Origin: Alphaproteobacteria bacterium
Lineage (GTDB): Bacteria; Pseudomonadota; Alphaproteobacteria; TMED109
DNA: 64,000 bases
NCBI GenBank assembly: GCA_022819905.1
Contig: JAJEGJ010000012.1
Location: 1-64,000, forward strand
Direction: 5' to 3'
In this document: positions 34,736 to 43,396 of the stretch, one piece after another
How the letters are laid out: each line of letters opens with the position of its first letter
Position numbering within the stretch: the stretch's first letter is position 1
Translations under genes and position numbers: made by a program
The notes under the pieces: generated by a model
What the model was told of the DNA's origin: nothing
Databases searched by the model: none
Seen by the model: only the letters and a program-made list of their open reading frames with translations

Positions 34736-35188
34736 GCGTAACTGACCGGCCCCGTCAAGGATCTGTGGACAGGATCGCGAACCTCGCTGTTCGGCAGATA
34801 GGGGTTCAAGCGCGAATTCTTCGGTGGCTGGCTCGGCCCAACAGCGGAAACTGTCGAGTGTTGTGTTCCGGGCATCTGAGACCTGCGCCGCTCCAACGAG
34901 GGCTTGACCACACGGTTCTTCTCACGCGGACCAAACCCTGCCGTAATCACGGCAGGCTATCGGGCGATCCGCGGTGTGGCCCGACCGGATTCGCGGAAGC
35001 CGCTCCGGATGCGACCGTCGGTTCTGTTCCGATAGCGCACGGTTTCACACGATGGTTCGGGCCTCCGAGAGCCGTGAACTCGGGCGGCTGTCGACGGCGG
35101 CGGCTCACACGGCGCTCGCGATCTGGGGACGAGGGAGTTCGCTTCGCCCCTTTCACCTGGCCGACAGGGGCGCGAAGGCGCGAGTTCG
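34736..35188. other. Intergenic with a strong hairpin
   Basis: No gene is seen. CCTGCCGT-AATC-ACGGCAGG (34937-34956) is a perfect 8-bp stem with a 4-base loop. Neither side shows a T run, so it is not a standard terminator. Confidence 0.4.
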
Positions 35189-35596
35189 TCAGGCGCGATT
35201 TGTCAGGAACTCCTCTGGAGAAATGATCTCGATTCCGCGCCAGGGATTCAGTGCAAGGAGGTGATCATCGCCGCTGACGATGCAGCCGCTCCCTGAATCA
35301 AGCGCCAGGGCAAGAAACCGGTTGTCCTTGGGATCCCTGCTATCTGTGATCTCCGACAGAACTGGCACCACGGTTGTCACTTGAAGCAGGCGACGAAGGA
35401 ACTCCTCGCGGTCTTGCGGGGACACGTACCTGTCGAACTTCTCGCGTGACAGCACGTCGGCAAGTCCTTCGACGGACGCTTCCGAGACCACGACTTCGAA
35501 CCGGGCCAGCGCGGCGTCGACGGCTCGTGCCGGCACCGAGCCTGCAATCAACAGACGACTGACCCATACGTTGGTGTCAATGACAACGCGCACCAA
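35189..35596 (-). CDS. PIN-family toxin (COG1569 type)
   Basis: A 135-residue PIN protein: VRVVIDTNVWVSRLLIAGSV, then VVVSEASVEGLADVLSREKF, and TDSRDPKDNRFLALALDSGS with CIVSGDDHLLAL. The D..NVW start, DPKDN and SGDxDLL blocks define the COG1569 group of putative RNases, distinct from VapC. It follows a Phd-type antitoxin by two bases. Catalytic acids look complete. Confidence 0.9.
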   Translation of the reverse strand: MVRVVIDTNVWVSRLLIAGSVPARAVDAALARFEVVVSEASVEGLADVLSREKFDRYVSPQDREEFLRRLLQVTTVVPVLSEITDSRDPKDNRFLALALDSGSGCIVSGDDHLLALNPWRGIEIISPEEFLTNRA

Positions 35597-35598
35597 TT

Positions 35599-35844
35599 TC
35601 AGTCGTTCAGGATTTCATTCAGCTTGTCCTCGGCCATTCCACGGGCTCTTGCTCTCGAGGAAACACGGTCACAAAGGTGTTGAAATGCCTCGATGTTGGT
35701 GCTCGTCAGCCGACGGTAATCAGTTGGTGAGATGACCACTGCAACGTCGCGGTTCTGGCGGCGAATCGTCACCGGTTCGCGCTGAGCTGTGTCCAAAAGG
35801 GCAGCGAGCCGCTGTTTCGCCTCTGACGCAGAAACGTATCGCAT
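35599..35844 (-). CDS. Phd/YefM-type antitoxin
   Basis: An 81-residue protein with the Phd/YefM N-terminus YVSASEAKQRLAALLDTAQR and EPVTIRRQNRDVAVVISPTD, YRRL, then a helical tail for toxin binding. Partner of the downstream PIN toxin, two bases away. ATG 35844 follows AGGAAG. Confidence 0.88.
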   Translation of the reverse strand: MRYVSASEAKQRLAALLDTAQREPVTIRRQNRDVAVVISPTDYRRLTSTNIEAFQHLCDRVSSRARARGMAEDKLNEILND

Positions 35845-35853
35845 GGACTTCCT

Positions 35854-35882
35854 GATATGGACAAAATAGACAATCTAGTCAA
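35854..35882 (-). promoter_or_regulatory. Possible promoter of the Phd/PIN operon
   Basis: Minus strand TTGACT (35882-35877), 17-base spacer, CATATC (35859-35854). The -10 is poor but spacing and position, ten bases before the ATG, fit. Confidence 0.35.
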
Positions 35883-36528
35883 ACTTAGCGGCACGACGTC
35901 TGGGCCGCAACCGTGTCCTCGAATCGTGCTTGTACAGGCCGAAAACGGCATATGCGGACCGCGCGGCGGCGGCGCTGCGCGAGGTCGAACGGAGGCATGC
36001 CCCTCCATGGTCGGTGCCGTTGCCGCGTCCGGGCAGGTTGCGGTCGGGAGCCGAGATCAGGCGGCGGAACAGGTCGCCAGCGACAGCATGGTCGGGAGCC
36101 GCGTGCACGTTGGCAGCCGACTCCATCCGTGCGACACCTTCGCCGATGTGGCCCTCGAAGGCGCAGCGTCCGTCGCTGCGCTGCCTGACAGGCCGGCTTC
36201 TCATTGTCCTTGCGGGTTGCGGCGCCGGGGACGCGTCCCCAACACCAGCCACGTCGCGGCGCGCCATCGCGGCGCTCGCGGGTGCCTCGATCCAGCGGGT
36301 TCGACGCACCGGACGCTGTAGACGGCGAGGTGCGGACCGCAGTAACGTCCCTGCCCCGACATTGACGGCTTACTTCGTCGATAACGACTCATCCCTCGTA
36401 CGCAAATGACCCATTGCGCGGAAGGAAGCGTTTGCGGGCGCATGTTTAGCAGGCCATGAATTTGCACCCGGCGCCAGCGGCCGGCGCAGGCCCGAGACCA
36501 CGCGACGCTACGGGATTTGGGAGTACCG
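35883..36528. other. Intergenic, 650 bases, no gene recognised
   Basis: Open frames are present in several registers, but none shows a family motif, and they lack convincing ribosome sites. One plus-strand stretch near 35930-36000 (YADRAAAALREVERRHAPPW) looks protein-like and may be a remnant. Confidence 0.35.
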
Positions 36529-37593
36529 ATGATCGACGTTCCTGCGAGAACCCTGCCGCGCTTCGTAGCGGTCCTGGTCGTCGGCATCTCACCGGCACTG
36601 GCCGACGACTTGACAGTGGTGTCCTTCGGCGGCGCCTACGGCGCCGCCCAGAAGAGACACATGATCGATCCCTTCGTGGAGGCGACGGGTACCACCGTCC
36701 TGTTCGACGACTACGCTGGAGGAATTGCCGAGATCAAGGCCCAGGTCGAGACCGGGAATGTCCACTGGGACGTGGTCGACATCGAGGTCATCGATCTGGA
36801 AAGGGCCTGCTCCGAGGGGCTCCTGGAAGTTCTTCCCCATGATGTGCTGCCGCCCGGCAGCAATGGTGTGCCGGCGCAGGAAGATTTCTTCAAGGAAGCA
36901 CTTGCGAGCGAATGCGGTGTGGGCAACATCATCTGGGCCGTCATCTATGCCTACAACACCGAAACGGTCGTCGGCGGTACTCCCGGCACGATTGAGGATT
37001 TCTTCGACGTCACGACGTTCCCGGGCCGGCGGGCGCTTCGGCGCCGGCCCCAGGTCAACCTCGAGTGGGCCCTGATCGCCGACGGGGTTCCACGGGATCG
37101 GGTGTACCAGGTGCTGGCCACGGCCGCCGGGCAGGCCCGCGCGTTCGCCAAGCTCGACACCATCAAGGACCAAGTCGTCTGGTACGAGTCCTGGTCGCAG
37201 GCACCGCAGCTGCTGAACGACGGCGGGGCCGTGCTGGTGCAGTCGGCCAACGGCCGCATCTACAAGGACATCGAGGACTACGATCGCCCGTTCGTCATCG
37301 TCTGGGACGGAAACGTGTTCGATCTCGACGTGTGGTCGGTCGTCAGGGGAACGCCGAACCGGGAGCGGGCATTCGAGTTCGTGGCGTTCGCCACCCAGAC
37401 CAAGCCGCTTTCCGGCATGCAGGAGGTGGCCTATGGGCCGACCCGACGGTCCGCGGCGGAACTCGTCGACCCGAACGTGCGCGACGAGTTGCCAACGGCT
37501 CACATCGACGAAGGCCTGAAGGTGGACAGTGCGTTCTGGGCCGACTTCGGCGAAGGCCTTGAAGAGGAGTTCAGCCGGTGGCTGCTGAACTGA
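36529..37593 (+). CDS. ABC transporter periplasmic substrate-binding protein (PotD-like)
   Basis: A 354-residue exported protein: signal peptide (RTLPRFVAVLVVGISPALAD), then the family-1/PotD pattern LTVVSFGGAYGAAQKRHMID and WDVVDIEVIDLERACSEGLL, NIIWAVIYAYNTETV, and GRRALRRRPQVNLEWALIAD. Such proteins bind polyamines, thiamine or other small cations and hand them to an inner-membrane permease. No permease or ATPase gene is adjacent, so it is an orphan here. ATG 36529 follows GGGAG; TTG 36517 is an alternative. Confidence 0.88.
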   Translation: MIDVPARTLPRFVAVLVVGISPALADDLTVVSFGGAYGAAQKRHMIDPFVEATGTTVLFDDYAGGIAEIKAQVETGNVHWDVVDIEVIDLERACSEGLLEVLPHDVLPPGSNGVPAQEDFFKEALASECGVGNIIWAVIYAYNTETVVGGTPGTIEDFFDVTTFPGRRALRRRPQVNLEWALIADGVPRDRVYQVLATAAGQARAFAKLDTIKDQVVWYESWSQAPQLLNDGGAVLVQSANGRIYKDIEDYDRPFVIVWDGNVFDLDVWSVVRGTPNRERAFEFVAFATQTKPLSGMQEVAYGPTRRSAAELVDPNVRDELPTAHIDEGLKVDSAFWADFGEGLEEEFSRWLLN

Positions 37594-37754
37594 CCCCGCG
37601 ATTGCACGCTTGACGCTCTAGCCAAGGAGCGTCGGTGGCGTCCGAGCAGCGACGGGCAGGGAGGCCCGGTGCTCGCGGCAGGAATCCCGCTCTCTTCCCG
37701 ATCGAGTTGGACTTCGGATCGAGCCGATGCGGCGGGCCAGGACGTCGGCAACGC

Positions 37755-38456
37755 TCAGCGAGGCGGGTAGTTTGGGCGGTCCGGGCCGTAGTGTTGCGAC
37801 AGGTACTCGAGGACAATTTGCCGCAGGCCGCCTCGGAGCGGTGTCATCTCGTGCTCATCCACCATCTGGTCGAGGAGCTTGTCCCACTGCCTCTGCGGCA
37901 GGCCCTGCTGGATCACGATGCGCTCCGAGTGACAGGCGGTGCACGCGGCATGTGTTTCCGCGGCGCCGGGGCCGGCCGCCAACAGGCCAATACCGTGCTC
38001 CGCACGTTCGATCGACCGCATCGGCTTCGTGGGCGCCGCCCCAAAATCGGCCGGGCGGTCGCTCATCCGGTTCAGGAAAGCGATCAGGTCAGCCCGGTCG
38101 CGTTCGTCTCCCAGGCCCTCGAATTGCATCGCCGTGCCCTGCACGACTGCCCGTGGCCCCGCCAGGAAGGCGTCGAGGCGCTCCGGGGTCCAGTGCCCGC
38201 CGTGGGCTACCATCGCGTCGGAATAGCGGAAGCGGTCCTTGGCCCCCACCCGAGCACCGAGGACACTCCAGAGATTCGGGCCGATCCGCGCGTCGCCACC
38301 GTAGGCGACCGTGTGACAGGCGGCGCACTTACGAAAGATCAGCTCCCCCCTCTCCGGGTCCGCCGCCGCAAGGCGAGCTTCGATGTCGGCCGCCCCGGCG
38401 GGCCACGCGGCAATGGAAGCGAAGACCAGCAGCGCCGCGGGACCGACAAGCCTCAA
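37755..38456 (-). CDS. Diheme c-type cytochrome, SoxD/SorB-like subunit
   Basis: A 233-residue periplasmic electron carrier with two heme sites: FRKCAACHTVAYGG and HAACTACHSERIVI, each CxxCH. Between them lie the distal Met region (WTPERLDAFLAGPRAVVQGT, then AMQF) of a class I cytochrome. A TTG at 38456 behind AGGAGGG gives a good signal peptide (RLVGPAALLVFASIAAWPAG); GTG 38483 overlapping the upstream stop is an alternative. It follows the molybdoenzyme directly, so it should accept its electrons. Two hemes favour a SoxD-like over a SorB-like subunit. Confidence 0.85.
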   Translation of the reverse strand: MRLVGPAALLVFASIAAWPAGAADIEARLAAADPERGELIFRKCAACHTVAYGGDARIGPNLWSVLGARVGAKDRFRYSDAMVAHGGHWTPERLDAFLAGPRAVVQGTAMQFEGLGDERDRADLIAFLNRMSDRPADFGAAPTKPMRSIERAEHGIGLLAAGPGAAETHAACTACHSERIVIQQGLPQRQWDKLLDQMVDEHEMTPLRGGLRQIVLEYLSQHYGPDRPNYPPR

Positions 38457-38479
38457 GGGTCGCCCTCCTGCACTTGGCC

Positions 38480-39775
38480 TCACGTCACGCGGAGAGCGAC
38501 CCGGTGCATGGTGTTGTTGAGATAACCTTTGGGGTTCCAGTCGATGGCGAAGGGCTGCATCTCGCCGGCACTGTCGGTCGCGCGCGCCCAGATCTCGTAG
38601 TAGCCCGCCTCGGGCAAGACGACTCTTCGGCGCCAATCTTGCCACGCGCCCGAGTTGGCCGGTCGATCCAGATCTGCGGCCACCCACGTGGCGCCGAAGT
38701 CCATCGAGAGATCGACTCCCACGACCGTCCGGTCGCCTGACCAGGCATGCCCGCGGATCTCGATCTCCCGTGCGGCCGGACTGTTGTTGGCCGGGAAGGT
38801 CACGAGGGACTTCACGGGCATGCGCTCGATGATTTCGAAATCCGCGCTCGGCACTTCTTCGCCCGGAGCGACCGGATAGCGCGGCACCCGATAAGAGGTG
38901 CCTGTCATCTTCGGTCCATCATGGACCCGGTCGCGCAGTTGAATCCGCGTCAGCCATTTGTGCGAGCAGGAGCCCGGCCAGCCTGGTACGACCAGGCGCA
39001 GCGGCGCCCCGTTCTGTCGGTGCAACGGCCCTCCGTTCATCGCGAAGGCGATCAGCACGTTGTCGGTCATGGCTTTGGCCAGCGGTACACCGCGCGAGAT
39101 CGGCAGCTTGTCCGGTTTTCCGGAGAGGTGGGTGTCCGCCCCGTAGTGCGCGGTGTAGACGACACCGGGCTTTGGTCCGGCCTGCCGGAGCACGTCGGCT
39201 AGCCGAACGCCGGTCCACTCCGCGCAGGCGACCGCGCCGACCGTCCATTGGTTGCCCGTGGCCGGCGGGTCAAAGAAGGCCCGCCCGTTGCCGCCGCACT
39301 CGATCGTGAGCGCCATCGTCACGACCTCGAATTCCCGCCGGAGGTCCTTGATCGTCATCGTCACCGGTTCGTCGACCAGGCCGTCAACGGTCAGGGTCCA
39401 GGTTCCGGCGTCCACTTCCTCGGGCGGCAGGCCGTTGTTGCGGACGAAATGCCGGGCTGTCGGAGTGATCGCATCGTCCAGCAAGTGCGCGGGCGTCTCG
39501 GCGTTGAGCGGTCGGTCGTTCAAGAGCGTGAGCCCGTCCTTGCCGACAAGAAGATCCGCGTCAGCGAAGGCGGCCGGGACGAGCCCGCGCGGCATGTCCT
39601 TGTAGTACGGGATTGTCAGTCCGAGCAGCCCGCCCGCCGCCGTGCTGCCGGCGCCAATGAAGAATCCGCGCCGGTTCAACCCCGGCTCAGCATGGAAGAA
39701 CTGTCGCCGTGCTTCTTCCGGGTGCTCGGCGAAGAAGGCGTACAGGCCGGGAGTTTCGTTCCGTTTTCTCGACAT
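38480..39775 (-). CDS. soxC: Sulfite/sulfane dehydrogenase molybdopterin subunit (SoxC/SorA-like)
   Basis: A 431-residue sulfite-oxidase-family enzyme. A twin-arginine-type signal (GLNRRGFFIGAGSTAAGG) precedes the molybdopterin domain, whose cysteine ligand sits in MALTIECGGNGRAFFDPP. Then HYGADTHLSGKPDKLPISRG, PGWPGSCSHKWLTRIQL, and the C-terminal dimer domain with GHAWSGDRTVVGVDLSMDFG. The Cys and the cofactor-contact residues are in place. It oxidises sulfite or SoxY-bound sulfane sulfur, passing electrons to the cytochrome behind it. No soxXYZAB genes are present, so sulfite is the likelier substrate. Confidence 0.9.
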   Translation of the reverse strand: MSRKRNETPGLYAFFAEHPEEARRQFFHAEPGLNRRGFFIGAGSTAAGGLLGLTIPYYKDMPRGLVPAAFADADLLVGKDGLTLLNDRPLNAETPAHLLDDAITPTARHFVRNNGLPPEEVDAGTWTLTVDGLVDEPVTMTIKDLRREFEVVTMALTIECGGNGRAFFDPPATGNQWTVGAVACAEWTGVRLADVLRQAGPKPGVVYTAHYGADTHLSGKPDKLPISRGVPLAKAMTDNVLIAFAMNGGPLHRQNGAPLRLVVPGWPGSCSHKWLTRIQLRDRVHDGPKMTGTSYRVPRYPVAPGEEVPSADFEIIERMPVKSLVTFPANNSPAAREIEIRGHAWSGDRTVVGVDLSMDFGATWVAADLDRPANSGAWQDWRRRVVLPEAGYYEIWARATDSAGEMQPFAIDWNPKGYLNNTMHRVALRVT

Positions 39776-40047
39776 GTTTCCCCCCGTGTTTGCCGGCCGG
39801 CCGATCGCGCAGCCCCGCGGGCCCACGCCTGTGGCCGGGCGTTCCATCATCCTGTCCGGAGGGGTACCGCTGTCAATGCGATCCCGCGCCCTGCGGCGTT
39901 TCCCGGGCCGGTTCGACCGAGGGCGCCGCTGTCGGTCGGGCGATTCGGTGAAATCCGCCGCCGCATGAAGTGGAGTGAGACGATGATTCAGCTTGGTAGT
40001 CTGCCGCCGTTCGCCGAAACTGCCCAGGATTCGGAAACCGATCGAAC

Positions 40048-40815
40048 GTGAAGATTGTCTTTAGCCGCAAAGGCCTCGACAGCAGTGACCAGGGAGGCTG
40101 CGGGATCTCGCCGATCGTCAATGGCAGACCGATCAGTATCCCCATCCCAACGCGGCATCGTCCGTCCGGGACGACCTACGACGATCTCGGGCTCGGCGAG
40201 GTTGTGGTACAGGCCACGAAAGGACGACTGAACGGGGGAAGCTACTGCCATCACGATCCGATGTTCGAAGCCGGAAGATGTGCGTTTGGCCAGACCGGCG
40301 CCGCGCAATCCCATCTATCAAACAACGGCGTGGGCGTCGGTGATGTGTTCCTGTTTTTTGGCCTGTTCGGCAACCTAGACCGCAGCGACAGGCATCACCG
40401 GTTTTTCGGCTATCTCGAGGTGGAGGAAGTGATCGCGCCTGGATCGGGTCCTGACCGCGAGCACCTGTTGCGGGGGTTCACGCGACGGCACCCTCACACG
40501 ATCGGTGACTGGCATCCGAACAACACCATTTATGTCGGCAGGGGGTTGACCGCCGTCGCCGCCGGCTTGGCCCTTCGCCTCTCGTCGGCCGACGGTCCGG
40601 CGAGCAGGTGGAACGTTCCGCCGTGGCTCCGCCGCGCAGGATTGACCTATCACGCGAAGCCAGAGCGCTGGGGTCGCGACAACACCCTGCAAGCGGTTGC
40701 CCGCGGACAGGAGTTTGTTTCGGATGTCTCCGGCGTTGCCGGGGCGATCCCGTGGCTGGACCGAATCCTGACGGAGATTTCGGGCGAGCAGTGCGCGGCG
40801 CGAAGGACGAACTGA
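40048..40815 (+). CDS. Nucleotide-modification-associated domain 3 (Nmad3) protein
   Basis: A 255-residue protein whose pattern MKIVFSRKGLDSSDQGGCGI, SPIVNGRPISIPIP, FGQTGAAQSHLSNNGVGVGD and VFLFFGLFGNLDR matches Nmad3 proteins, a domain predicted from comparative genomics to take part in DNA base modification. The partner gene usually found beside it (a base-modifying or restriction gene) is not next to it; its neighbours are metabolic. The biochemical activity is unknown. Confidence 0.7.
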   Translation: MKIVFSRKGLDSSDQGGCGISPIVNGRPISIPIPTRHRPSGTTYDDLGLGEVVVQATKGRLNGGSYCHHDPMFEAGRCAFGQTGAAQSHLSNNGVGVGDVFLFFGLFGNLDRSDRHHRFFGYLEVEEVIAPGSGPDREHLLRGFTRRHPHTIGDWHPNNTIYVGRGLTAVAAGLALRLSSADGPASRWNVPPWLRRAGLTYHAKPERWGRDNTLQAVARGQEFVSDVSGVAGAIPWLDRILTEISGEQCAARRTN

Positions 40816-40935
40816 GGCGGCGGTCCGGAACTGCCCGCGGGCGCCCGACCGGCCGTCCGTTCACTGGTTCAATGTGACGGTCGGATTCGCGCACTTCCGC
40901 CTTCCTGGGGCCGTGCGCATGGGTGCCGCCGACAG

Positions 40936-41826
40936 TTATGTCGGCGGCAGGTGTTCCTGAAACCAGGCGAGGGTCGCGTTCATCACCTCGCTGAACGCCG
41001 GTTCGGCATACACCTCGTAGTGACCGTAGCCCTCGAGCACCACCAGCTTCTTCGGCTCGCCGGCACGGCGGTAGAGCTCACGGGATTCTTCCGGCGGCAC
41101 GAGTCGGTCGTCGTTGGTCGTGATGAAGAGAACCGGGCGGGGAGAGATCTTGTCCACCACCCATTCCGGGTGGAAGCCGAGGGTTTCGTCCACGTACTCG
41201 AGCGGGAGGGTATTGAGCGCTGACGGGATCGTGCGGCGCGCTGCCGCCGCCAGCTCCGCCGACTGGCGGTCCGGGAGCAGCACCTCACCGCGCTCGACGA
41301 ACTCCGACTGGCCGTCCATGGCGCGCTTGACGCGGTCCGAGGCAGACCGGGCAAGCAGGTCGAACCATTCGTCCGGCCGGCGGACACTCCGCATCCACCG
41401 CTCGCCGTGGCCGATCCCGACCACGCTGACGACGCAACGCACCCGCTGGTCGATCGCTCCGGTCCACACGACCGTTGCGCCGCCGTAGCTCGTGCCGTAG
41501 ATGCCGAGCCGCCGCTCGTCCACATCATCCTGCGCCCCCAGGAAGGTGAGAGCGGCCTGCACGTCGGCGACCCGGCTGTAGGGCGCCAGGCGGGTGCGGG
41601 CCCCCTCGCTCTCCCCCCAGCCCTTGTAGTCGAAGGTCAGGACGACGTACCCGGCCTCGGCCAGTACGCGTGCGTTGTCGGGAAGGTAGAGGTCCTTGAC
41701 TCCAGTGTAGCCATGGCAAAGCACGATGCCGGCCCGCATCCTGTCCGGCCGGAGTTCGTCGGGACGGAAGAGATCACCCGCGAGCTGGAATCCTTCCGAA
41801 TAAAAGGAGACCGGGGTTCGGTTCAT
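40936..41826 (-). CDS. Alpha/beta hydrolase, S9/DUF1100-like
   Basis: A 296-residue hydrolase. The oxyanion region is AGIVLCHGYTGVKDLYLPDN, the nucleophile elbow GIYGTSYGGATVVW (Ser), a catalytic Asp likely in FITTNDDRLVPPEES and a His in LEGYGHYEVYAEP. Fold and motifs suit esterases or acylaminoacyl hydrolases with small substrates. ATG 41826; divergent from ybdK with a large inverted repeat between. Confidence 0.85.
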   Translation of the reverse strand: MNRTPVSFYSEGFQLAGDLFRPDELRPDRMRAGIVLCHGYTGVKDLYLPDNARVLAEAGYVVLTFDYKGWGESEGARTRLAPYSRVADVQAALTFLGAQDDVDERRLGIYGTSYGGATVVWTGAIDQRVRCVVSVVGIGHGERWMRSVRRPDEWFDLLARSASDRVKRAMDGQSEFVERGEVLLPDRQSAELAAAARRTIPSALNTLPLEYVDETLGFHPEWVVDKISPRPVLFITTNDDRLVPPEESRELYRRAGEPKKLVVLEGYGHYEVYAEPAFSEVMNATLAWFQEHLPPT

Positions 41827-41981
41827 GACTGGGTTCCTCGGGTGTCCCGCCGGACAAGGAGGGAGGGCCGGCCCGGAAGCGTTGTATCGCCGGGGCGAGC
41901 CCGGTCCGTCCGCGCAGGTGCGGTTCCGGTCTCTCGTGACCGCTGCGGAGCGCGCACCGATCGTCAAGTACCGCGTACACC

Positions 41982-42019
41982 GGGGCTTATATCGGTGTCG
42001 GGCTGCGGATATAAGCCCC
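41982..42019. promoter_or_regulatory. 12-bp perfect inverted repeat between divergent genes
   Basis: GGGGCTTATATC (41982-41993), 14-base spacer, GATATAAGCCCC (42008-42019). It lies 155 bases from the hydrolase start and 110 bases from the ybdK start. It may be an operator for a dimeric regulator or a leader hairpin. Confidence 0.55.
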
Positions 42020-42129
42020 CGCTCGGAAGGTGGGCTCCGCATGGCTGTTGTCAGGCCGCGGATCGTCGAGTACCACCGACCATCGTGTGCCCGTGCGGGC
42101 TGTGCGGCGCGACCGAAGAGCGGGAAATC

Positions 42130-43263
42130 GTGGCCAAAGCAAAGAACTTTACGGTCGGCGTCGAGGAGGAATACCTGCTCGTCGATCGGAACAGTCGCGA
42201 ACTGATTCGCGCGGCCCCCACGGCCCTGCTCGACCAATGCGTCGCGAAGCTCGGCCCTCAGGTCAAGACCGAATTCCAGCAATCGCAGATCGAGGTCAAC
42301 ACGGAGGTCTGCGAGACGGTCGACCAGGTCCGGGACGACCTCTTGCGGCTGCGGGAAACGGTCGCAGGCTGCGCTGAACAGGAGGGATTGGCGCTGGTTG
42401 CGGCCTCCACCCATCCCTCCGCGAAATGGGAGGATCAGCAATCGACCGACCAGGCTCGCTACATCGGCCTGGCGCGCGATCTGCAGGGTGTAGGGCGCCG
42501 GCTGCTTACCTGCGGGATGCACGTCCACATCTGCATCACCGAGGATGATCTGCGGATCGACCTGATGAATCAGGTCGCGTACTTCCTGCCTCATCTGCTC
42601 GCACTCAGCACTTCCAGCCCCTTCTGGCATGGCGAAGACACCGGACTTGCCTCCTACCGGCTGTCCATTTTTGACAACCTGCCAAGAACAGGGCTACCCG
42701 GCACATTCGCGAGCTGGGGCGAATACGAGCGCCACGTCAACGTCCTCGCCAGCACCGGCGTGATCCCGGACGCCAGCATGATCTGGTGGGACATCCGGCC
42801 GTCGGTGCGCTTCCCCACCATCGAGATGCGCATTTGCGACGTCTGCACACGGCTTGAAGACGCCGTCGTCATTACGGCGCTGCTCCGTTGCCTAGTGCAC
42901 ATGCTGTTCCGCTTGCGCCGATTGAACCAGAGATGGCGAAGCTACGCGCCCATGCTGGTGGCGGAAAACCGGTGGCGGGCCCAGCGGTACGGTATTGATG
43001 CGGGTCTCATCGACTTCGGACGAGGGGAGATCGTGCCGTTTCCAGACCTGCTCGACGAAATCCTCGAATTGGTTGCCGCGGACGCCGATGAACTGGGATG
43101 TACCCGCGAACTGGAGACAGCACGGGAGATCCTGGCCCGCGGCACGAGTGCGCACCGCCAGCGCCGTGCCTTCGACGAGGCTCGTGACCGGGGCGCCAGC
43201 CGGGATGAAGCGCTCCGTGACGTCGTGGACATGCTGATTGCGGAGAGCGCGCCTGGCCGGTAG
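42130..43263 (+). CDS. ybdK: Carboxylate-amine ligase, YbdK (GCS2) family
   Basis: A 377-residue member of the glutamate-cysteine ligase 2 family. It starts NFTVGVEEEYLLVDRNSREL, continues HPSAKWEDQQSTDQARYIGL, CGMHVHICITEDDLRIDLMN and WWDIRPSVRFPTIEMRICDV, as in YbdK. These enzymes have weak glutamate-cysteine ligase activity in vitro and an unclear role. GTG 42130 gives the family N-terminus (AKAKNFTVGVE); the frame is open far upstream, across the inverted repeat, which is why the start was set by similarity. Confidence 0.92.
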   Translation: MAKAKNFTVGVEEEYLLVDRNSRELIRAAPTALLDQCVAKLGPQVKTEFQQSQIEVNTEVCETVDQVRDDLLRLRETVAGCAEQEGLALVAASTHPSAKWEDQQSTDQARYIGLARDLQGVGRRLLTCGMHVHICITEDDLRIDLMNQVAYFLPHLLALSTSSPFWHGEDTGLASYRLSIFDNLPRTGLPGTFASWGEYERHVNVLASTGVIPDASMIWWDIRPSVRFPTIEMRICDVCTRLEDAVVITALLRCLVHMLFRLRRLNQRWRSYAPMLVAENRWRAQRYGIDAGLIDFGRGEIVPFPDLLDEILELVAADADELGCTRELETAREILARGTSAHRQRRAFDEARDRGASRDEALRDVVDMLIAESAPGR

Positions 43264-43396
43264 CGGTCACTGTCCGCCGTGCCGTTGGGGCGTAGGGCCG
43301 CGCCCGCCGTATCGTCGACCGGCTCGCGTTCACCCGGTACCGAACACGCCGGAAATCCCCTGGGTCGCGGCCGCCGCTCCGGGCGAGAACCGCTTC

